From the NCBI RefSeq assembly GCF_000502875.1, contig NZ_AYWX01000011.1:149521-213520 (forward strand): a stretch of 64,000 bases of DNA, given 5' to 3'. The notes beneath the pieces are model-generated. The model had not been told where the DNA came from. It saw only the letters and a program-made list of their open reading frames with translations, and did no database searches. The translations under genes were made by a program, and so were the position numbers. Positions 25,341 through 34,732 of the stretch are shown piece by piece. The DNA comes from Mesorhizobium sp. L2C084A000 (GTDB taxonomy: Bacteria > Pseudomonadota > Alphaproteobacteria > Rhizobiales > Rhizobiaceae). How positions within the stretch are numbered: position 1 is the first letter of the stretch; each line of letters opens with the position of its first letter.

Positions 25341-26779
25341 GAGCCGGCTCCGATCGATTGGTCGATGCGGACTGGAAACAGCGGCTCGCAGACGGCAACG
25401 CCTTCGGTGAAGGCCGGTCGCCGTTCCGCCGCCAGCGTCTCGACCGGGCGTTCGTCTTTTGATGGATAGAGCGTGGTGCCGATGATGGCCCGTTCACCTG
25501 TGCGGTAGGCTGCATTGCGCTGCTCCGCCGCTGCGTGGACGCGCTTCTGGATGTGTCCGTCCTGAAGGCTGGACAGGACACCGCCCTCGGCTTCGATCGT
25601 CTGCAATTCCGCCCAGGCCAGCTTGCACAATTCCATGGTCAGCGCCTCGACAGCGCCGGAACCATAGGCGGGATCGGCGACATGATCGATATGGCTTTCA
25701 TTGGCCATGATCAGCTGCGTGTTGCGGGCAACACGACGTGCAAAACCCGCCGGCAGACCATGCGCGATCATGTGCGGCAGGATGGAGATCGAATCGGCGC
25801 CGCCGCACGCCGCAGCAAAGCATGCAATGGTGGTGCGCAGGATGTTGGTCTCCGGGTCCATCGCCGTCATCATGCGAAACGACGTCTCGGCATGGATACT
25901 GGCCGTGGATGTCGGGATCGAACAAGCCTCCTGCACCCGCGCCCAGAGCCTGCGCAGCGCCCGCATCTTGGCTATCGACAGCAACTGGTCCTGGTCGACG
26001 CTGAGTGCAAAACCGATATGAGGTGCGGCATAGACAAGCGGCTGCCGCGCCGTCTCGAACATTCTGAGGTAGGAGACAGCCGAAGCCAGCATGATGCCAA
26101 GCTCCTGCGCTTCCGTCGCGCCGGCATTGTGGAACACGCGCCCGTCAGCTTCCAGCAGCACGCCCGGAACGCCCATCGCGAAGAAATGCGCCAGCGACTG
26201 CGGCATGGAGGCCTGCAGCGCCTCGATCGACATGCGCAGCCGACCGGTTCCCGCGAAGATCGCCGCTGGATCGATGCCGAAGGAGAGGTTGAGCTTTGCC
26301 GGGTCCGACCGCCGCTTGCTCAGGAAAGCGACCAGCCAGTCGGCCACGGCGCGGCTCCAGGGATGGGCGTCGATGCGAACCTGGATGCGGTTGAGCGGTA
26401 TGCCGTCCAGCACCGCCTCCAACGCCTCCGCCGTTCTCGGCAAGCCGTATCCGAACGCGTTCGGCGCCCCCTCGAAGACCAGCGACAATCCCGTGGCACC
26501 CTGTGCCACATCCTCCAGCGCTTGGCATCTGGCGCGGTTGGTGTCGGGATCGTCGATTCGCTGGCTGACGATCCATGGCGATTTCGGGTTTGCGCGCACG
26601 ATCGGTTCCGCCGCGGTGCTGCGATCGTAGAGCGGTTCGATACGGATGTTGTCGTCGCTGTGCGAGACCAGCCTTTCCTCGAAAGAAGCGCCTGCCAAAG
26701 CCTTTTCCGCCAAGGCGAGCCATCGCTGGCGCTCGATGTTTTCGGGTTCCACGTCCTGGATCAAGGCTCCGGCGCCCAT
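25337..26779 (-). CDS. mutA: Methylmalonyl-CoA mutase, small subunit
   Basis: A 480-residue mutase-barrel homologue that lacks the DxHxxG cobalamin motif of the large subunit, so it is the structural partner of MutB. The start at 26779 is chosen because GAGGAGG lies a few bases upstream; an ATG at 26797 would add 6 residues without a ribosome site. The four-base overlap with mutB confirms a two-gene operon. Confidence 0.9.
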   Translation of the reverse strand: MGAGALIQDVEPENIERQRWLALAEKALAGASFEERLVSHSDDNIRIEPLYDRSTAAEPIVRANPKSPWIVSQRIDDPDTNRARCQALEDVAQGATGLSLVFEGAPNAFGYGLPRTAEALEAVLDGIPLNRIQVRIDAHPWSRAVADWLVAFLSKRRSDPAKLNLSFGIDPAAIFAGTGRLRMSIEALQASMPQSLAHFFAMGVPGVLLEADGRVFHNAGATEAQELGIMLASAVSYLRMFETARQPLVYAAPHIGFALSVDQDQLLSIAKMRALRRLWARVQEACSIPTSTASIHAETSFRMMTAMDPETNILRTTIACFAAACGGADSISILPHMIAHGLPAGFARRVARNTQLIMANESHIDHVADPAYGSGAVEALTMELCKLAWAELQTIEAEGGVLSSLQDGHIQKRVHAAAEQRNAAYRTGERAIIGTTLYPSKDERPVETLAAERRPAFTEGVAVCEPLFPVRIDQSIGAGS

Positions 26780-26797
26780 CCGTCCTCCTCGTTTCAT

Positions 26798-27107
26798 GCG
26801 GCCGCACCGGCCGGGAGTGGTTCAGTCTACGGTCCCCGGTCCGATATCGCAATGCAATGCGCTTTCAGAGACCGGATTCGATCCATCAGATATAGGTCGG
26901 TCCGCGTGGACGACGATTGCCAAACAGCGGCAAAATCCGCAAGCTCCAAAAACCCGACTTGAAAGAATGGGGTGATTTGGACGAATGGCCCGGATTTGGA
27001 CGAATGGCCCCGATTTGGACGAATGGCATTGTCGCTGTCCAATGGCCTCACTATACCTGCGGCAAGGCCCCTGGCTTTAGACACATCAGTTTGCGGAGAC
27101 CGTGCAT
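26798..27107. other. Intergenic region between mutA and the HerA-like gene
   Basis: About 310 bp between divergent genes. Apart from the 19-bp tandem repeats at 26974-27030, I see no ORF with support and no clear promoter hexamers. It must hold promoters for both directions. Confidence 0.6.
26974..27030. repeat. Three tandem 19-bp repeats upstream of the HerA-like gene
   Basis: GATTTGGACGAATGGC occurs at 26974, 26993 and 27012 with a strict 19-bp period; the last unit differs only in its final three bases. The array ends 78 bp before the HerA-like start. It could be an array of protein-binding sites or a slippage-generated repeat. Confidence 0.95.
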
Positions 27108-28655
27108 ATGGCTGACGACAGCAGTATTTTCATCGGCGCCAGCCGCAAGCCCGACGACAGCTATCAGCGTGCCGAGCAGCTGTTGCTGCAATATGGGAAT
27201 CGTCATGGCCTGGTGACGGGCGCCACCGGTACCGGCAAGACAGTCACCTTGCAGATCCTGGCCGAAGGATTTTCCAACGCCGGCGTGCCTGTGTTCTGCG
27301 CCGACATCAAGGGGGATCTGTCGGGCATCGCGATGATGGGCACGGCACAGGATTTCCTCGTCAAGCGGGCCGAACAGGTCAAGCTCGATCCTTATGACTT
27401 CCAGGAATTCCCCGTCATCTTCTGGGACTTGTTCGGCGAACAGGGTCATCCGATCCGCGCCACGGTCTCGGAAATGGGGCCGTTGTTGCTATCGCGCCTG
27501 ATGAACCTGACCGAGGCGCAGGAAGGCATCATGAACATCGCCTTCCGCCTGGCTGACGAGGAAGGCCTGCTGCTGCTCGACATGAAGGATCTGCAGGCGC
27601 TCTTGGCCAACATCGCCGAGCGCGCCGACGAGATCGGCTCACGCTACGGCAATGTGACGAAGCCATCGGTCGGGGCTATCCAGCGCACGCTGCTGGTCCT
27701 GGAGCAGCAGGGCGCGGCGAACTTCTTCGGCGAACCGGCACTGCGTATCGCCGATATCATGCGCACCACCCGCGACGGACGCGGGGCCATCAGCGTGCTT
27801 GCCGCCGACAAGCTGATGATGAATCCGCGGCTCTACGCGACCTTCCTGCTATGGCTGATGTCGGAACTGTTCGAGGTGCTGCCGGAAGTCGGCGACCCCG
27901 ACAAGCCGAAGCTGGTGTTCTTTTTCGACGAGGCGCATCTTCTGTTCGACGAAGCACCCAAGGTGCTGATCGATCGCGTCGAACAAGTGGTCCGACTGAT
28001 CCGCTCGAAAGGCGTCGGCGTCTATTTCGTCACGCAGAACCCTTTGGATATCCCTGAAAAAGTCCTGGCCCAGCTCGGCAATCGCGTCCAGCACGCGCTG
28101 CGCGCCTATACGCCGCGTGAGCAGCAGGCAGTCCGGACGGCAGCCGAGACGTTTCGGCCAAATCCCGATTTTGACTGCATGACCGCCATTACCCAGCTTG
28201 CCACAGGCGAAGCGCTGGTCTCGACGCTGGAGGCCAAGGGTGTTCCGTCCATGGTGCAGCGGACGCTTATCCGCCCGCCATCCTCGCGGCTTGGACCCAT
28301 AACTGCCGCTGAGCGGCAAAAGCTGATCCAGGAAAGCCCGGTCGCCGGCCAGTACGATCAGGCCGTCGACCGCGAATCGGCTTTCGAAATGCTGCAAAAA
28401 AAGGCCAAGGACGCGCAGGATGCCGAAGAGCAGGCCCAGCAGGCCGGCAGCGGCGGCTCGCGCTGGACCATTCCGGGCTTCGGCAATGACGATCCCGCGC
28501 CGCAATCGGGTGGCAGGCGCACATCTGCACCGCGCCCGTCCAACCGCCAGACGGTGGCCGAGGCGGCGATCAAGTCGGTGGTGCGCTCGGTCGGCTCGTC
28601 GGTCGGAAGGGCAATCGTGCGCGGGATATTGGGCAGTCTTTCCAGGGGGCGGTGA
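27108..28655 (+). CDS. HerA-like ATPase (DUF853 family)
   Basis: A 515-residue protein of the HerA/FtsK superfamily. Walker A is GATGTGKT (residues 38-45) and Walker B is LVFFFDEAHLLF (about 265-276); a sensor-like YFVTQNPLDIP follows. The C-terminus is low-complexity and charged. HerA homologues are DNA-translocating hexameric ATPases, and this bacterial family has no assigned pathway. No NurA nuclease is adjacent. ATG 27108 has GGAG 9 nt upstream. Confidence 0.88.
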   Translation: MADDSSIFIGASRKPDDSYQRAEQLLLQYGNRHGLVTGATGTGKTVTLQILAEGFSNAGVPVFCADIKGDLSGIAMMGTAQDFLVKRAEQVKLDPYDFQEFPVIFWDLFGEQGHPIRATVSEMGPLLLSRLMNLTEAQEGIMNIAFRLADEEGLLLLDMKDLQALLANIAERADEIGSRYGNVTKPSVGAIQRTLLVLEQQGAANFFGEPALRIADIMRTTRDGRGAISVLAADKLMMNPRLYATFLLWLMSELFEVLPEVGDPDKPKLVFFFDEAHLLFDEAPKVLIDRVEQVVRLIRSKGVGVYFVTQNPLDIPEKVLAQLGNRVQHALRAYTPREQQAVRTAAETFRPNPDFDCMTAITQLATGEALVSTLEAKGVPSMVQRTLIRPPSSRLGPITAAERQKLIQESPVAGQYDQAVDRESAFEMLQKKAKDAQDAEEQAQQAGSGGSRWTIPGFGNDDPAPQSGGRRTSAPRPSNRQTVAEAAIKSVVRSVGSSVGRAIVRGILGSLSRGR

Positions 28656-28797
28656 GCTTCGGATCTGAGGCAGAGGCATCCGCTTTGGCGAAATGCCCGT
28701 GGCTTGAAGCCGCATCGGATAGGCGGCATTGAGCCGGTTTTGGCGGACAGACGTTGGTTGGCCGGTTCGAGGAGGGCCCGAACCGACCTTTTCTGCG

Positions 28798-29847
28798 TCA
28801 GGTCGCTTCGAGCACCATGTTGAGTGGGGTCTGGGCAGCCCGCCGGACACGAGAGAACCCACCCGACCGGATCACTTCCGTCAGCCGGTTCTCTCCTGCT
28901 TGAGCTCCGAGCGCGAGGCCCGTCTCCTGTGCCAGTGATGTGGGAACGCAGATCATCGTCGAGGCCGAGTAGTACAGCCGTCCGACCGGATTGATATTTT
29001 CCTCCAGAGTATCTCCCGCCATGGGTTCGACGATCATCCAGGTGCCGCCCTCTTTTAGCGATTTGCGAATATGCACCGCCGCGGCCTTTGGGTCGCCCAT
29101 ATCGTGCAGGCAGTCGAAGCAGGTGATCAGATCGAAGCCACGCCCGCCAAAATCTTGCGCCCGGCCGACCTCGAAATTCAGGTTCGTCAGTCCGTACGAC
29201 CGGGCATGCGCGGTCGCGGCGGCAATCGAGGCCGGATGGAAGTCGTAACCTATGAAGCGGGAGGCGGGGAAGGCCTGCGCCATTAGGATCGTCGACAGAC
29301 CGTGCCCACACCCAACGTCGGCCACCGATGCCCCTGCCTTCAACGTGGCGACGACACCGTCAAGCGCCGGCAGCCAGTCCTTCACCAGGGCATTGACATA
29401 ACCCGGCCGAAACAGACGTGACACGGCGCAAAACAGACACCCTGCCTGATCGCCCCAGGCAACGCCTCGCCCGGTCCTGAAAGCCGATTCCACTTTTGGC
29501 TGGTTCTCGACCATAGCAGCCGCGGTGTCGAAACCGCCAATCAGATGGACCGGGCTGTCGGGTTCGGCAAATACGAATGACTGCTCGGGCGTCAGCGAAA
29601 ACCGTCCATGTTCATAGTGCACGTAGCCGGACGCCGCCTGCGCCGACAGCCATTCGCGAACGTAGCGACGCGCGCATCCTGCAGCATCGGCAAGTTCGTT
29701 GGCCTTCGCAGGGCCGATTTCCTTGAGCGTTTTGTAGAGACCCAGCGCATCTCCGATCCGAACCAACGGCACGCTGACCGCACCACCAAGGTCGCCCAGA
29801 ACGCGGCCTACCAATTCATTGAGCCTGGTTTCATTGAGTTGCGTCAT
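28798..29847 (-). CDS. SAM-dependent methyltransferase with N-terminal winged helix
   Basis: A 349-residue class I methyltransferase. The N-terminal 90 residues form a winged-helix dimerisation region (LGLYKTLKEIGPAKANELADAAG) like those of small-molecule O-methyltransferases. The SAM-binding motif VADVGCGHGLS follows, then FDLITCFDCLHDMGDP. ATG 29847 has GGAGG 8 nt upstream; the longer frame adds an unsupported extension. The substrate is unknown. The neighbouring upstream gene on the same strand is a hydrolase-LuxR fusion, so both may handle one small molecule. Confidence 0.85.
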   Translation of the reverse strand: MTQLNETRLNELVGRVLGDLGGAVSVPLVRIGDALGLYKTLKEIGPAKANELADAAGCARRYVREWLSAQAASGYVHYEHGRFSLTPEQSFVFAEPDSPVHLIGGFDTAAAMVENQPKVESAFRTGRGVAWGDQAGCLFCAVSRLFRPGYVNALVKDWLPALDGVVATLKAGASVADVGCGHGLSTILMAQAFPASRFIGYDFHPASIAAATAHARSYGLTNLNFEVGRAQDFGGRGFDLITCFDCLHDMGDPKAAAVHIRKSLKEGGTWMIVEPMAGDTLEENINPVGRLYYSASTMICVPTSLAQETGLALGAQAGENRLTEVIRSGGFSRVRRAAQTPLNMVLEAT

Positions 29848-30005
29848 GTCGGGTTCCTCCTGATCTTCGGACGACGGCTTGTCGCTCCGCCGATTCCGAG
29901 GATGAGACCCCCTCTGATGATGGGCATGATGCAGCAGTCCCGTGGGGGAAGTGAAAGCGAATGCAAATAGGGACAGAAGTCCCTTATTTGTGGTCTGCGA
30001 GGAAC

Positions 30006-31094
30006 TCAATCGGGCTGGGGCGCTCGCTCTCTGTCGGACAGCGTCATCACGATTGCCTGCGATCGGCTGTGGACGCCGAGCTTGCTGAAAATCATCGACA
30101 GTTGATTGCGCACGGTCTTCACGCTCTTGCTCAAGCGCTGCGCGATCGCGCGGTTGTCCAGCCCCTGTTTGACCAGATCCAGAAGCGCCGCCTCGGCAGG
30201 TGTCAGGCCGGCCTCTCGGATTGCGCGCGGCTGCCTGGGCCGCTCATCTCCGAGGAAGGCATCGAGTTCATCCTGGAACACCTTCCAGGCTGGCTCGGTC
30301 GGCAGGAGAACATGATTCTTGCTTTCAAGCGGCAGGAAGCGCGCTCCAGGGATCGCTGCGGCAAGCTTGCAGCCTTCATCGAACGGCACGCGCATGTCCC
30401 CGCGGCTGTGCGCGATCAACGTCGGGACGCGGAGTTTCACCGCGAGGTCGAGGACGTCGATCCCCTGCATCTGCCAGAGCAGGCGGGCGGCTACGTCGGC
30501 GCTTGCCGTCACGCGCTCAAGATCGCCCCACCAGCGGTGCTGTTCTTGTGTCCCGTTGGGAATGAAAAGATTGGTGAAGAACTGGCAGAACGCAGGATTT
30601 TCGCGTCCCCAGCCAATGCGCACGAAATTGACGAGTGTTTCGGCTTCCAAACGCTCGGCCTCGGTCTGCGCTCGAACTCTCGCACCCTGGCCGTAGGCAT
30701 TCAGCAGCACCAGATGCGACACCCGCTCAGGATGCCGCAGCGCATAGGCGATGCTGAGAGCGCCGCCTTGCGAAAGACCGAGCAGAACGAAACTTGGCTG
30801 CTCGATGGTCGCCGTCACGGCGTCCAGGTCTGCGTGCCACGCTTCGATCGAGAGGTCGGCGACATGGCGATCCGACAGACCGCAACCGCGTGGATCGTAG
30901 CGCACAAACTGGTTGTGGGCCGAAAGGGCCTGGAGCCATGGCCGCCAAACCGGGCTTTCGAGATCATAATCGACATGGCTCAGCCAGTGCGCCGCCCGAA
31001 CGATCACCTTGCCTTCCCCGCATGATGCGACAGCGATGCGGGTACCGTCCTCGGACGTGCAGAACCGTATGCTCTGGCTGAGTTTCATCACCAC
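30006..31094 (-). CDS. Alpha/beta hydrolase fused to LuxR-type HTH
   Basis: A 362-residue fusion. Residues 1 to about 275 form an alpha/beta hydrolase: nucleophile elbow GLSQGG, oxyanion region RYDPRGCGLSD, and a C-terminal SKNHVLLP His. Residues about 295-355 are a LuxR/GerE helix-turn-helix (LTPAEAALLDLVKQGLDNRA, then KSVKTVRNQLSMIFSKLGV). It may be a transcription factor that binds or hydrolyses its own ligand. The start is 31094 or 31088 (both Met). It lies upstream of the methyltransferase on the same strand. Confidence 0.88.
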   Translation of the reverse strand: MVMKLSQSIRFCTSEDGTRIAVASCGEGKVIVRAAHWLSHVDYDLESPVWRPWLQALSAHNQFVRYDPRGCGLSDRHVADLSIEAWHADLDAVTATIEQPSFVLLGLSQGGALSIAYALRHPERVSHLVLLNAYGQGARVRAQTEAERLEAETLVNFVRIGWGRENPAFCQFFTNLFIPNGTQEQHRWWGDLERVTASADVAARLLWQMQGIDVLDLAVKLRVPTLIAHSRGDMRVPFDEGCKLAAAIPGARFLPLESKNHVLLPTEPAWKVFQDELDAFLGDERPRQPRAIREAGLTPAEAALLDLVKQGLDNRAIAQRLSKSVKTVRNQLSMIFSKLGVHSRSQAIVMTLSDRERAPQPD

Positions 31095-31209
31095 AGAATA
31101 TCGCAGTGGGCCGCCACGCGACAGACCGGTCTCCGCCGATGCAGAATCGGTTCCGTTTCAGAGAGACAATCCGGTGAAGGAGCGTCGTAACCGCCGCCCC
31201 TTCGCCTGC

Positions 31210-32034
31210 TCAGAAGATCGAATTGGTAATCGCCTTGACCGGTCCAAGTAGCACCGAACCGTCCGGCACGCCGGCGTCGATCGGGATCGCCTGTCGGTTG
31301 GCCGTCGCCACCATGGGTTGGCTGGCGTCGCTGGTCACGACGACCGGCGTCTTCGAGGGCACGCGATCATAGAGGTCGATAATGTCCTGGTTCATCAGAC
31401 GCACGCAGCCTGACGATACCGACTTGCCGATCGACCGCCATTCAGGCGAGCCGTGCAGACGATAGAGCGTGTCGACATTGCCCTGGAACAGATAGAGCGC
31501 GCGTGCGCCGAGCGGGTTCTTCAGGCCGCCGGGCATGCCGCCATTGTCGGCGCTGTAGGGCTTCAATTCCGGCTGGCGGGCTATCATTTCGTCCGGCGGC
31601 GTCCACTTTGGCCATTTCTGCTTCCACTGAACGACGGCGTCGCCGGACCATTCGAAACCGGCGCGGCCAAGGCCGACGCCGTAGCGTATCGCCTGACCGC
31701 CTGGACGAACCAGATAAAGGAAGTGGCCGGTGGTATCGACGACTATGGTTCCCGGCTTCTGTCCCGTCGGGTCGGGAACGATCTGACGCAGGAACTGCGG
31801 ATCGATCTTGTCGACGGGGATGGCCGGCAAATCGAAGCCGCCGTCGCTGACTGCCGCGTACATCGTCACATAATCGGTCAGGGGCGGTTCGACATAGGCT
31901 GGCGGCGGCGGCTCGACCGGGCCCGGCCCGGTAGTGGCGCATGCGGAAACCGCGATCGAAGCGGCGCCCAGGGCTGCGGCGTTGAGAAAGCCGCGACGGC
32001 TCAGGCGAAAAGATTCGATTTCGGTTATGGACAT
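31210..32034 (-). CDS. L,D-transpeptidase (YkuD domain), exported
   Basis: A 274-residue envelope enzyme that forms 3-3 peptidoglycan cross-links or attaches proteins to the wall. The N-terminus has a twin-arginine-like SRRGFLNAA followed by a hydrophobic stretch and a lipobox-like VSAC, so it may be a lipoprotein. The catalytic signature is RLHGSPEWRSIG...SSGCVRL, with the Cys in SSGCVR. The ribosome site GAAGG is just upstream. Confidence 0.92.
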   Translation of the reverse strand: MSITEIESFRLSRRGFLNAAALGAASIAVSACATTGPGPVEPPPPAYVEPPLTDYVTMYAAVSDGGFDLPAIPVDKIDPQFLRQIVPDPTGQKPGTIVVDTTGHFLYLVRPGGQAIRYGVGLGRAGFEWSGDAVVQWKQKWPKWTPPDEMIARQPELKPYSADNGGMPGGLKNPLGARALYLFQGNVDTLYRLHGSPEWRSIGKSVSSGCVRLMNQDIIDLYDRVPSKTPVVVTSDASQPMVATANRQAIPIDAGVPDGSVLLGPVKAITNSIF

Positions 32035-32205
32035 GGTTGCCTTCTTTAAGTCTCAAATCGCAACAAAGCGTGAATTCGCCGACAGTTCCGCGGGGTGCCT
32101 GACAACACCTGGGCCGATAGGCGGTTCCGATTCTGGCCCGAACGTGGGCAAACAAAGGCGAAGCTGTGACCGAGCCGCTACTGTGGCGCCAGAGACACAG
32201 GTCTC

Positions 32206-32868
32206 CTAGCTGCCGGGCACAAGGGCTTCGAGCGACGGCAGGATAAGGGCCGGTGGGAAATCCTGGTATTCTTCGGGCTGGTTGGAACGGTTGATCCACA
32301 CCGTGCGAAAGCCGAATTTGGTGGCGCCTGCAATATCCCAGCGGTTGGAGGACTGGAAGGAAACCGCGCCGGGGTAGAGGCGCCAGCCGGTGGCGACCAT
32401 ATCGTAGACAGCCGGATCGGTCTTGAAGCGCCGCACCCTGTCGACGGAATAGATGTCATCCAGAACCTGGTCGAGCGCGGCGGATTTGACCGCTGCCTGC
32501 AGCATTTCGGGCGAACCGTTTGACAGAATCGCCAGCCTCGCTCCCGAAGCCTTGAGCGCCTTGAGCACGGCCGGCACTTCCGGATAGCAATCCAGCCGCC
32601 AGTAGGCATCCAGCAATATCGCCTTGAGACCGGGGTCGGCCGAGGGAACCTTGCGCAAGGCGAAATCGAGCGCCTGTTCGGTCAGTTGCCAGAAATCGGC
32701 ATAGGCGCCCATCAGCGTGCGCACCCAGGAATATTCGAGCTGCTTGGCGCGCCAGATCTCGGACAACAATTGGCCGTCCGGCCCGATCCGGTCTGCATGA
32801 CGGCGCACGGCGGCATGCACGTCGAACAGCGTGCCATAGGCGTCGAAGACATAGGCGGCGTATTGCAT
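32206..32868 (-). CDS. Haloacid dehalogenase type II (HAD family)
   Basis: A 220-residue HAD hydrolase. FDAYGTLFD at residues 8-16 holds the nucleophilic Asp; SNGSPEML, a Lys in RFKTDPAVYD, and SSNRWDIAGA follow. The last motif is characteristic of L-2-haloacid dehalogenases. It probably dehalogenates 2-haloalkanoic acids, though many members act on other small substrates. The start at 32868 is chosen because the Asp motif then lies at the usual distance; the ribosome site is weak. Confidence 0.88.
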   Translation of the reverse strand: MQYAAYVFDAYGTLFDVHAAVRRHADRIGPDGQLLSEIWRAKQLEYSWVRTLMGAYADFWQLTEQALDFALRKVPSADPGLKAILLDAYWRLDCYPEVPAVLKALKASGARLAILSNGSPEMLQAAVKSAALDQVLDDIYSVDRVRRFKTDPAVYDMVATGWRLYPGAVSFQSSNRWDIAGATKFGFRTVWINRSNQPEEYQDFPPALILPSLEALVPGS

Positions 32869-33025
32869 GACAACAGTTTTGAGGGCAGGTGCGACAAGGT
32901 GCAAGCTTTGATTGCATTGCGCCCCGGCACTGGCCTCAACAAAACTCCATGATGCCGGTTGACGGCGCCCGCCAAAGCATCTTCCAATGGCCGTCACACG
33001 AGACCGATTGAGGCGGGACGACACG

Positions 33026-33904
33026 ATGACACTGGCGGCTGCGGCGCAATCCGCGACATGGACTTTCGTCGATGGTGATTGGCACGAGGGCAACGTCGCC
33101 ATTCTGGGGCCGCGCAGCCACGCCATGTGGCTCGGCACTAGCGTGTTCGACGGTGGCCGCTGGTTCGAAGGCGTGGCGCCGGATCTCGACCTCCATGCCG
33201 CCAGGGTGAATTCCTCGGCGATCGCGCTCGGCCTGAAGCCGAACATGAGCGCCGACAAGATCGTCGGGCTGACATGGGATGGGTTGAAGAAGTTCGACGG
33301 CAAGACGGCGGTCTATATCAGGCCGATGTACTGGGCCGAGCATGGCGGCTATATGGGCGTGCCGGCCGATCCCGCCTCGACCCGCTTCTGCCTTTGCCTC
33401 TATGAATCACCGATGATTCCGGCGACTGGCTTTTCGGTGACCGTGTCGCCGTTCCGGCGTCCGACCATCGAAACCATGCCGACCAACGCCAAGGCCGGCT
33501 GCCTTTACCCCAACAACGGTCGGGCCATTCTCGAAGCCAAGATGCGCGGCTTCGACAACGCAATGGTGCTCGACATGCTGGGCAACGTCGCCGAGACCGG
33601 AACCTCGAACATCTTCCTGGTCAAGGACGGTCACGTCTTTACGCCTGCGCCGAACGGCACCTTCCTGTCCGGCATCACCCGCTCGCGCACGATAACGCTG
33701 CTCGGCGAATATGGCTTCAGGACCACGGAAAAGACGCTGTCGGTGCGAGATTTCCTCGAAGCGGACGAAATTTTTTCGACCGGGAACCATTCCAAGGTGG
33801 TGCCGGTCACGCGTATCGAGGATCGCAATCTGCAACCCGGGCCGGTGGCCAAAAAGGCGCGCGAACTCTATTGGGCTTGGGCGCATTCGACTTCCCCTGC
33901 TTGA
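33026..33904 (+). CDS. Branched-chain amino acid aminotransferase family protein
   Basis: A 292-residue fold-type IV PLP aminotransferase. The PLP lysine is in TNAKAGCLYPN, followed by the Glu/Thr motif ETGTSNIFLV. Transfers amino groups between branched-chain amino acids and 2-oxoglutarate, or acts on D-amino acids or related substrates; the subgroup is not certain. A GAGG sequence lies 12 nt before the ATG. A hairpin terminator follows at 33969. Confidence 0.88.
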   Translation: MTLAAAAQSATWTFVDGDWHEGNVAILGPRSHAMWLGTSVFDGGRWFEGVAPDLDLHAARVNSSAIALGLKPNMSADKIVGLTWDGLKKFDGKTAVYIRPMYWAEHGGYMGVPADPASTRFCLCLYESPMIPATGFSVTVSPFRRPTIETMPTNAKAGCLYPNNGRAILEAKMRGFDNAMVLDMLGNVAETGTSNIFLVKDGHVFTPAPNGTFLSGITRSRTITLLGEYGFRTTEKTLSVRDFLEADEIFSTGNHSKVVPVTRIEDRNLQPGPVAKKARELYWAWAHSTSPA

Positions 33905-33968
33905 GCGGATAAAAAGGCGACCGACGCTTCATCCGGAGTTGTCCCAATCCATTCCAGACCTATCTTAC

Positions 33969-33991
33969 TCCGGTATCGACACCGGATTTTT
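33969..33991 (+). terminator. Rho-independent terminator after the aminotransferase
   Basis: Stem TCCGGT/ACCGGA with loop ATCGAC, followed by five T. It lies 64 bp after the aminotransferase stop and only 20 bp before sodB, so the sodB promoter must lie within or upstream of it. Confidence 0.65.
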
Positions 33992-34010
33992 CCACGAGGG
34001 AGTACTATCC

Positions 34011-34607
34011 ATGGCCTTTGAATTGCCCGCTCTGCCTTACGACTATGAGGCCTTGCAGCCTTACATGTCGAAAGAGACGCTGGAATATCACCACGACAAG
34101 CACCACAAGGCGTATGTCGATAACGGAAACAAGCTCGCCGCCGAGGCCGGCTTGGGTGATCTGTCGGTCGAAGAGGTGGTCAAGCAGTCGTTCGGCAAGA
34201 ATGCCGGCCTCTTCAACAATGCTGCCCAGCACTACAACCATATCCATTTCTGGAAGTGGATGAAGAAAGGCGGCGGCGGCAACAAGCTGCCGGGCGCCTT
34301 GCAGAAGGCAGTCGATAGCGATCTTGGTGGCTATGACAAGTTCAAGGCCGACTTCATTGCCGCCGGCACGACTCAGTTCGGTTCCGGCTGGGCCTGGGTC
34401 TCGGTCAAGGATGGCAAGCTGGCGATCTCGAAGACGCCGAACGGCGAGAACCCGCTCGTTCATGGCGCGTCGCCGATCCTTGGCGTCGATGTCTGGGAGC
34501 ACTCCTATTACATCGACTATCGCAACGCCCGGCCGAAATATCTCGAGGCGTTCGTCGATAGCCTGATCAACTGGGACCATGTCCTCGAATTGTACGAAAA
34601 GGCCTGA
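34011..34607 (+). CDS. sodB: Superoxide dismutase, Fe type
   Basis: Converts superoxide to hydrogen peroxide and oxygen in the cytoplasm. 198 residues. Metal ligands are in LEYHHDKHH, NHIHFW and DVWEHSYYIDY. The Gln in FNNAAQHYNH near the active site points to the iron type, although cambialistic use of Mn is possible. The start has GAGGGAG at good spacing. Confidence 0.95.
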   Translation: MAFELPALPYDYEALQPYMSKETLEYHHDKHHKAYVDNGNKLAAEAGLGDLSVEEVVKQSFGKNAGLFNNAAQHYNHIHFWKWMKKGGGGNKLPGALQKAVDSDLGGYDKFKADFIAAGTTQFGSGWAWVSVKDGKLAISKTPNGENPLVHGASPILGVDVWEHSYYIDYRNARPKYLEAFVDSLINWDHVLELYEKA

Positions 34608-34654
34608 TGCATGTTGCCCAAAAGTGCGCAGCGGTTTTGGGATAACGACATGCA
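34608..34654. repeat. Palindromic intergenic element, copy 1
   Basis: A 47-bp imperfect palindrome directly after the sodB stop, beginning TGCATGTTGCCCAAAAG and ending GGGATAACGACATGCA. A related copy lies in the opposite orientation at 45311-45360. It resembles the abundant palindromic repeats between rhizobial genes. Confidence 0.8.
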
Positions 34655-34732
34655 CGAAAACAAAGACTCAAACCGCGTCGTTCGAGTCCGCTTGAACACA
34701 GCGCGTTTGATGTCCTGATCGATCGTAGAGAA

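Noticed and set aside
25535..26962. 475-codon ORF antisense to mutA
   Set aside because: Shadow of the mutase gene, with a low-complexity Arg-rich product.
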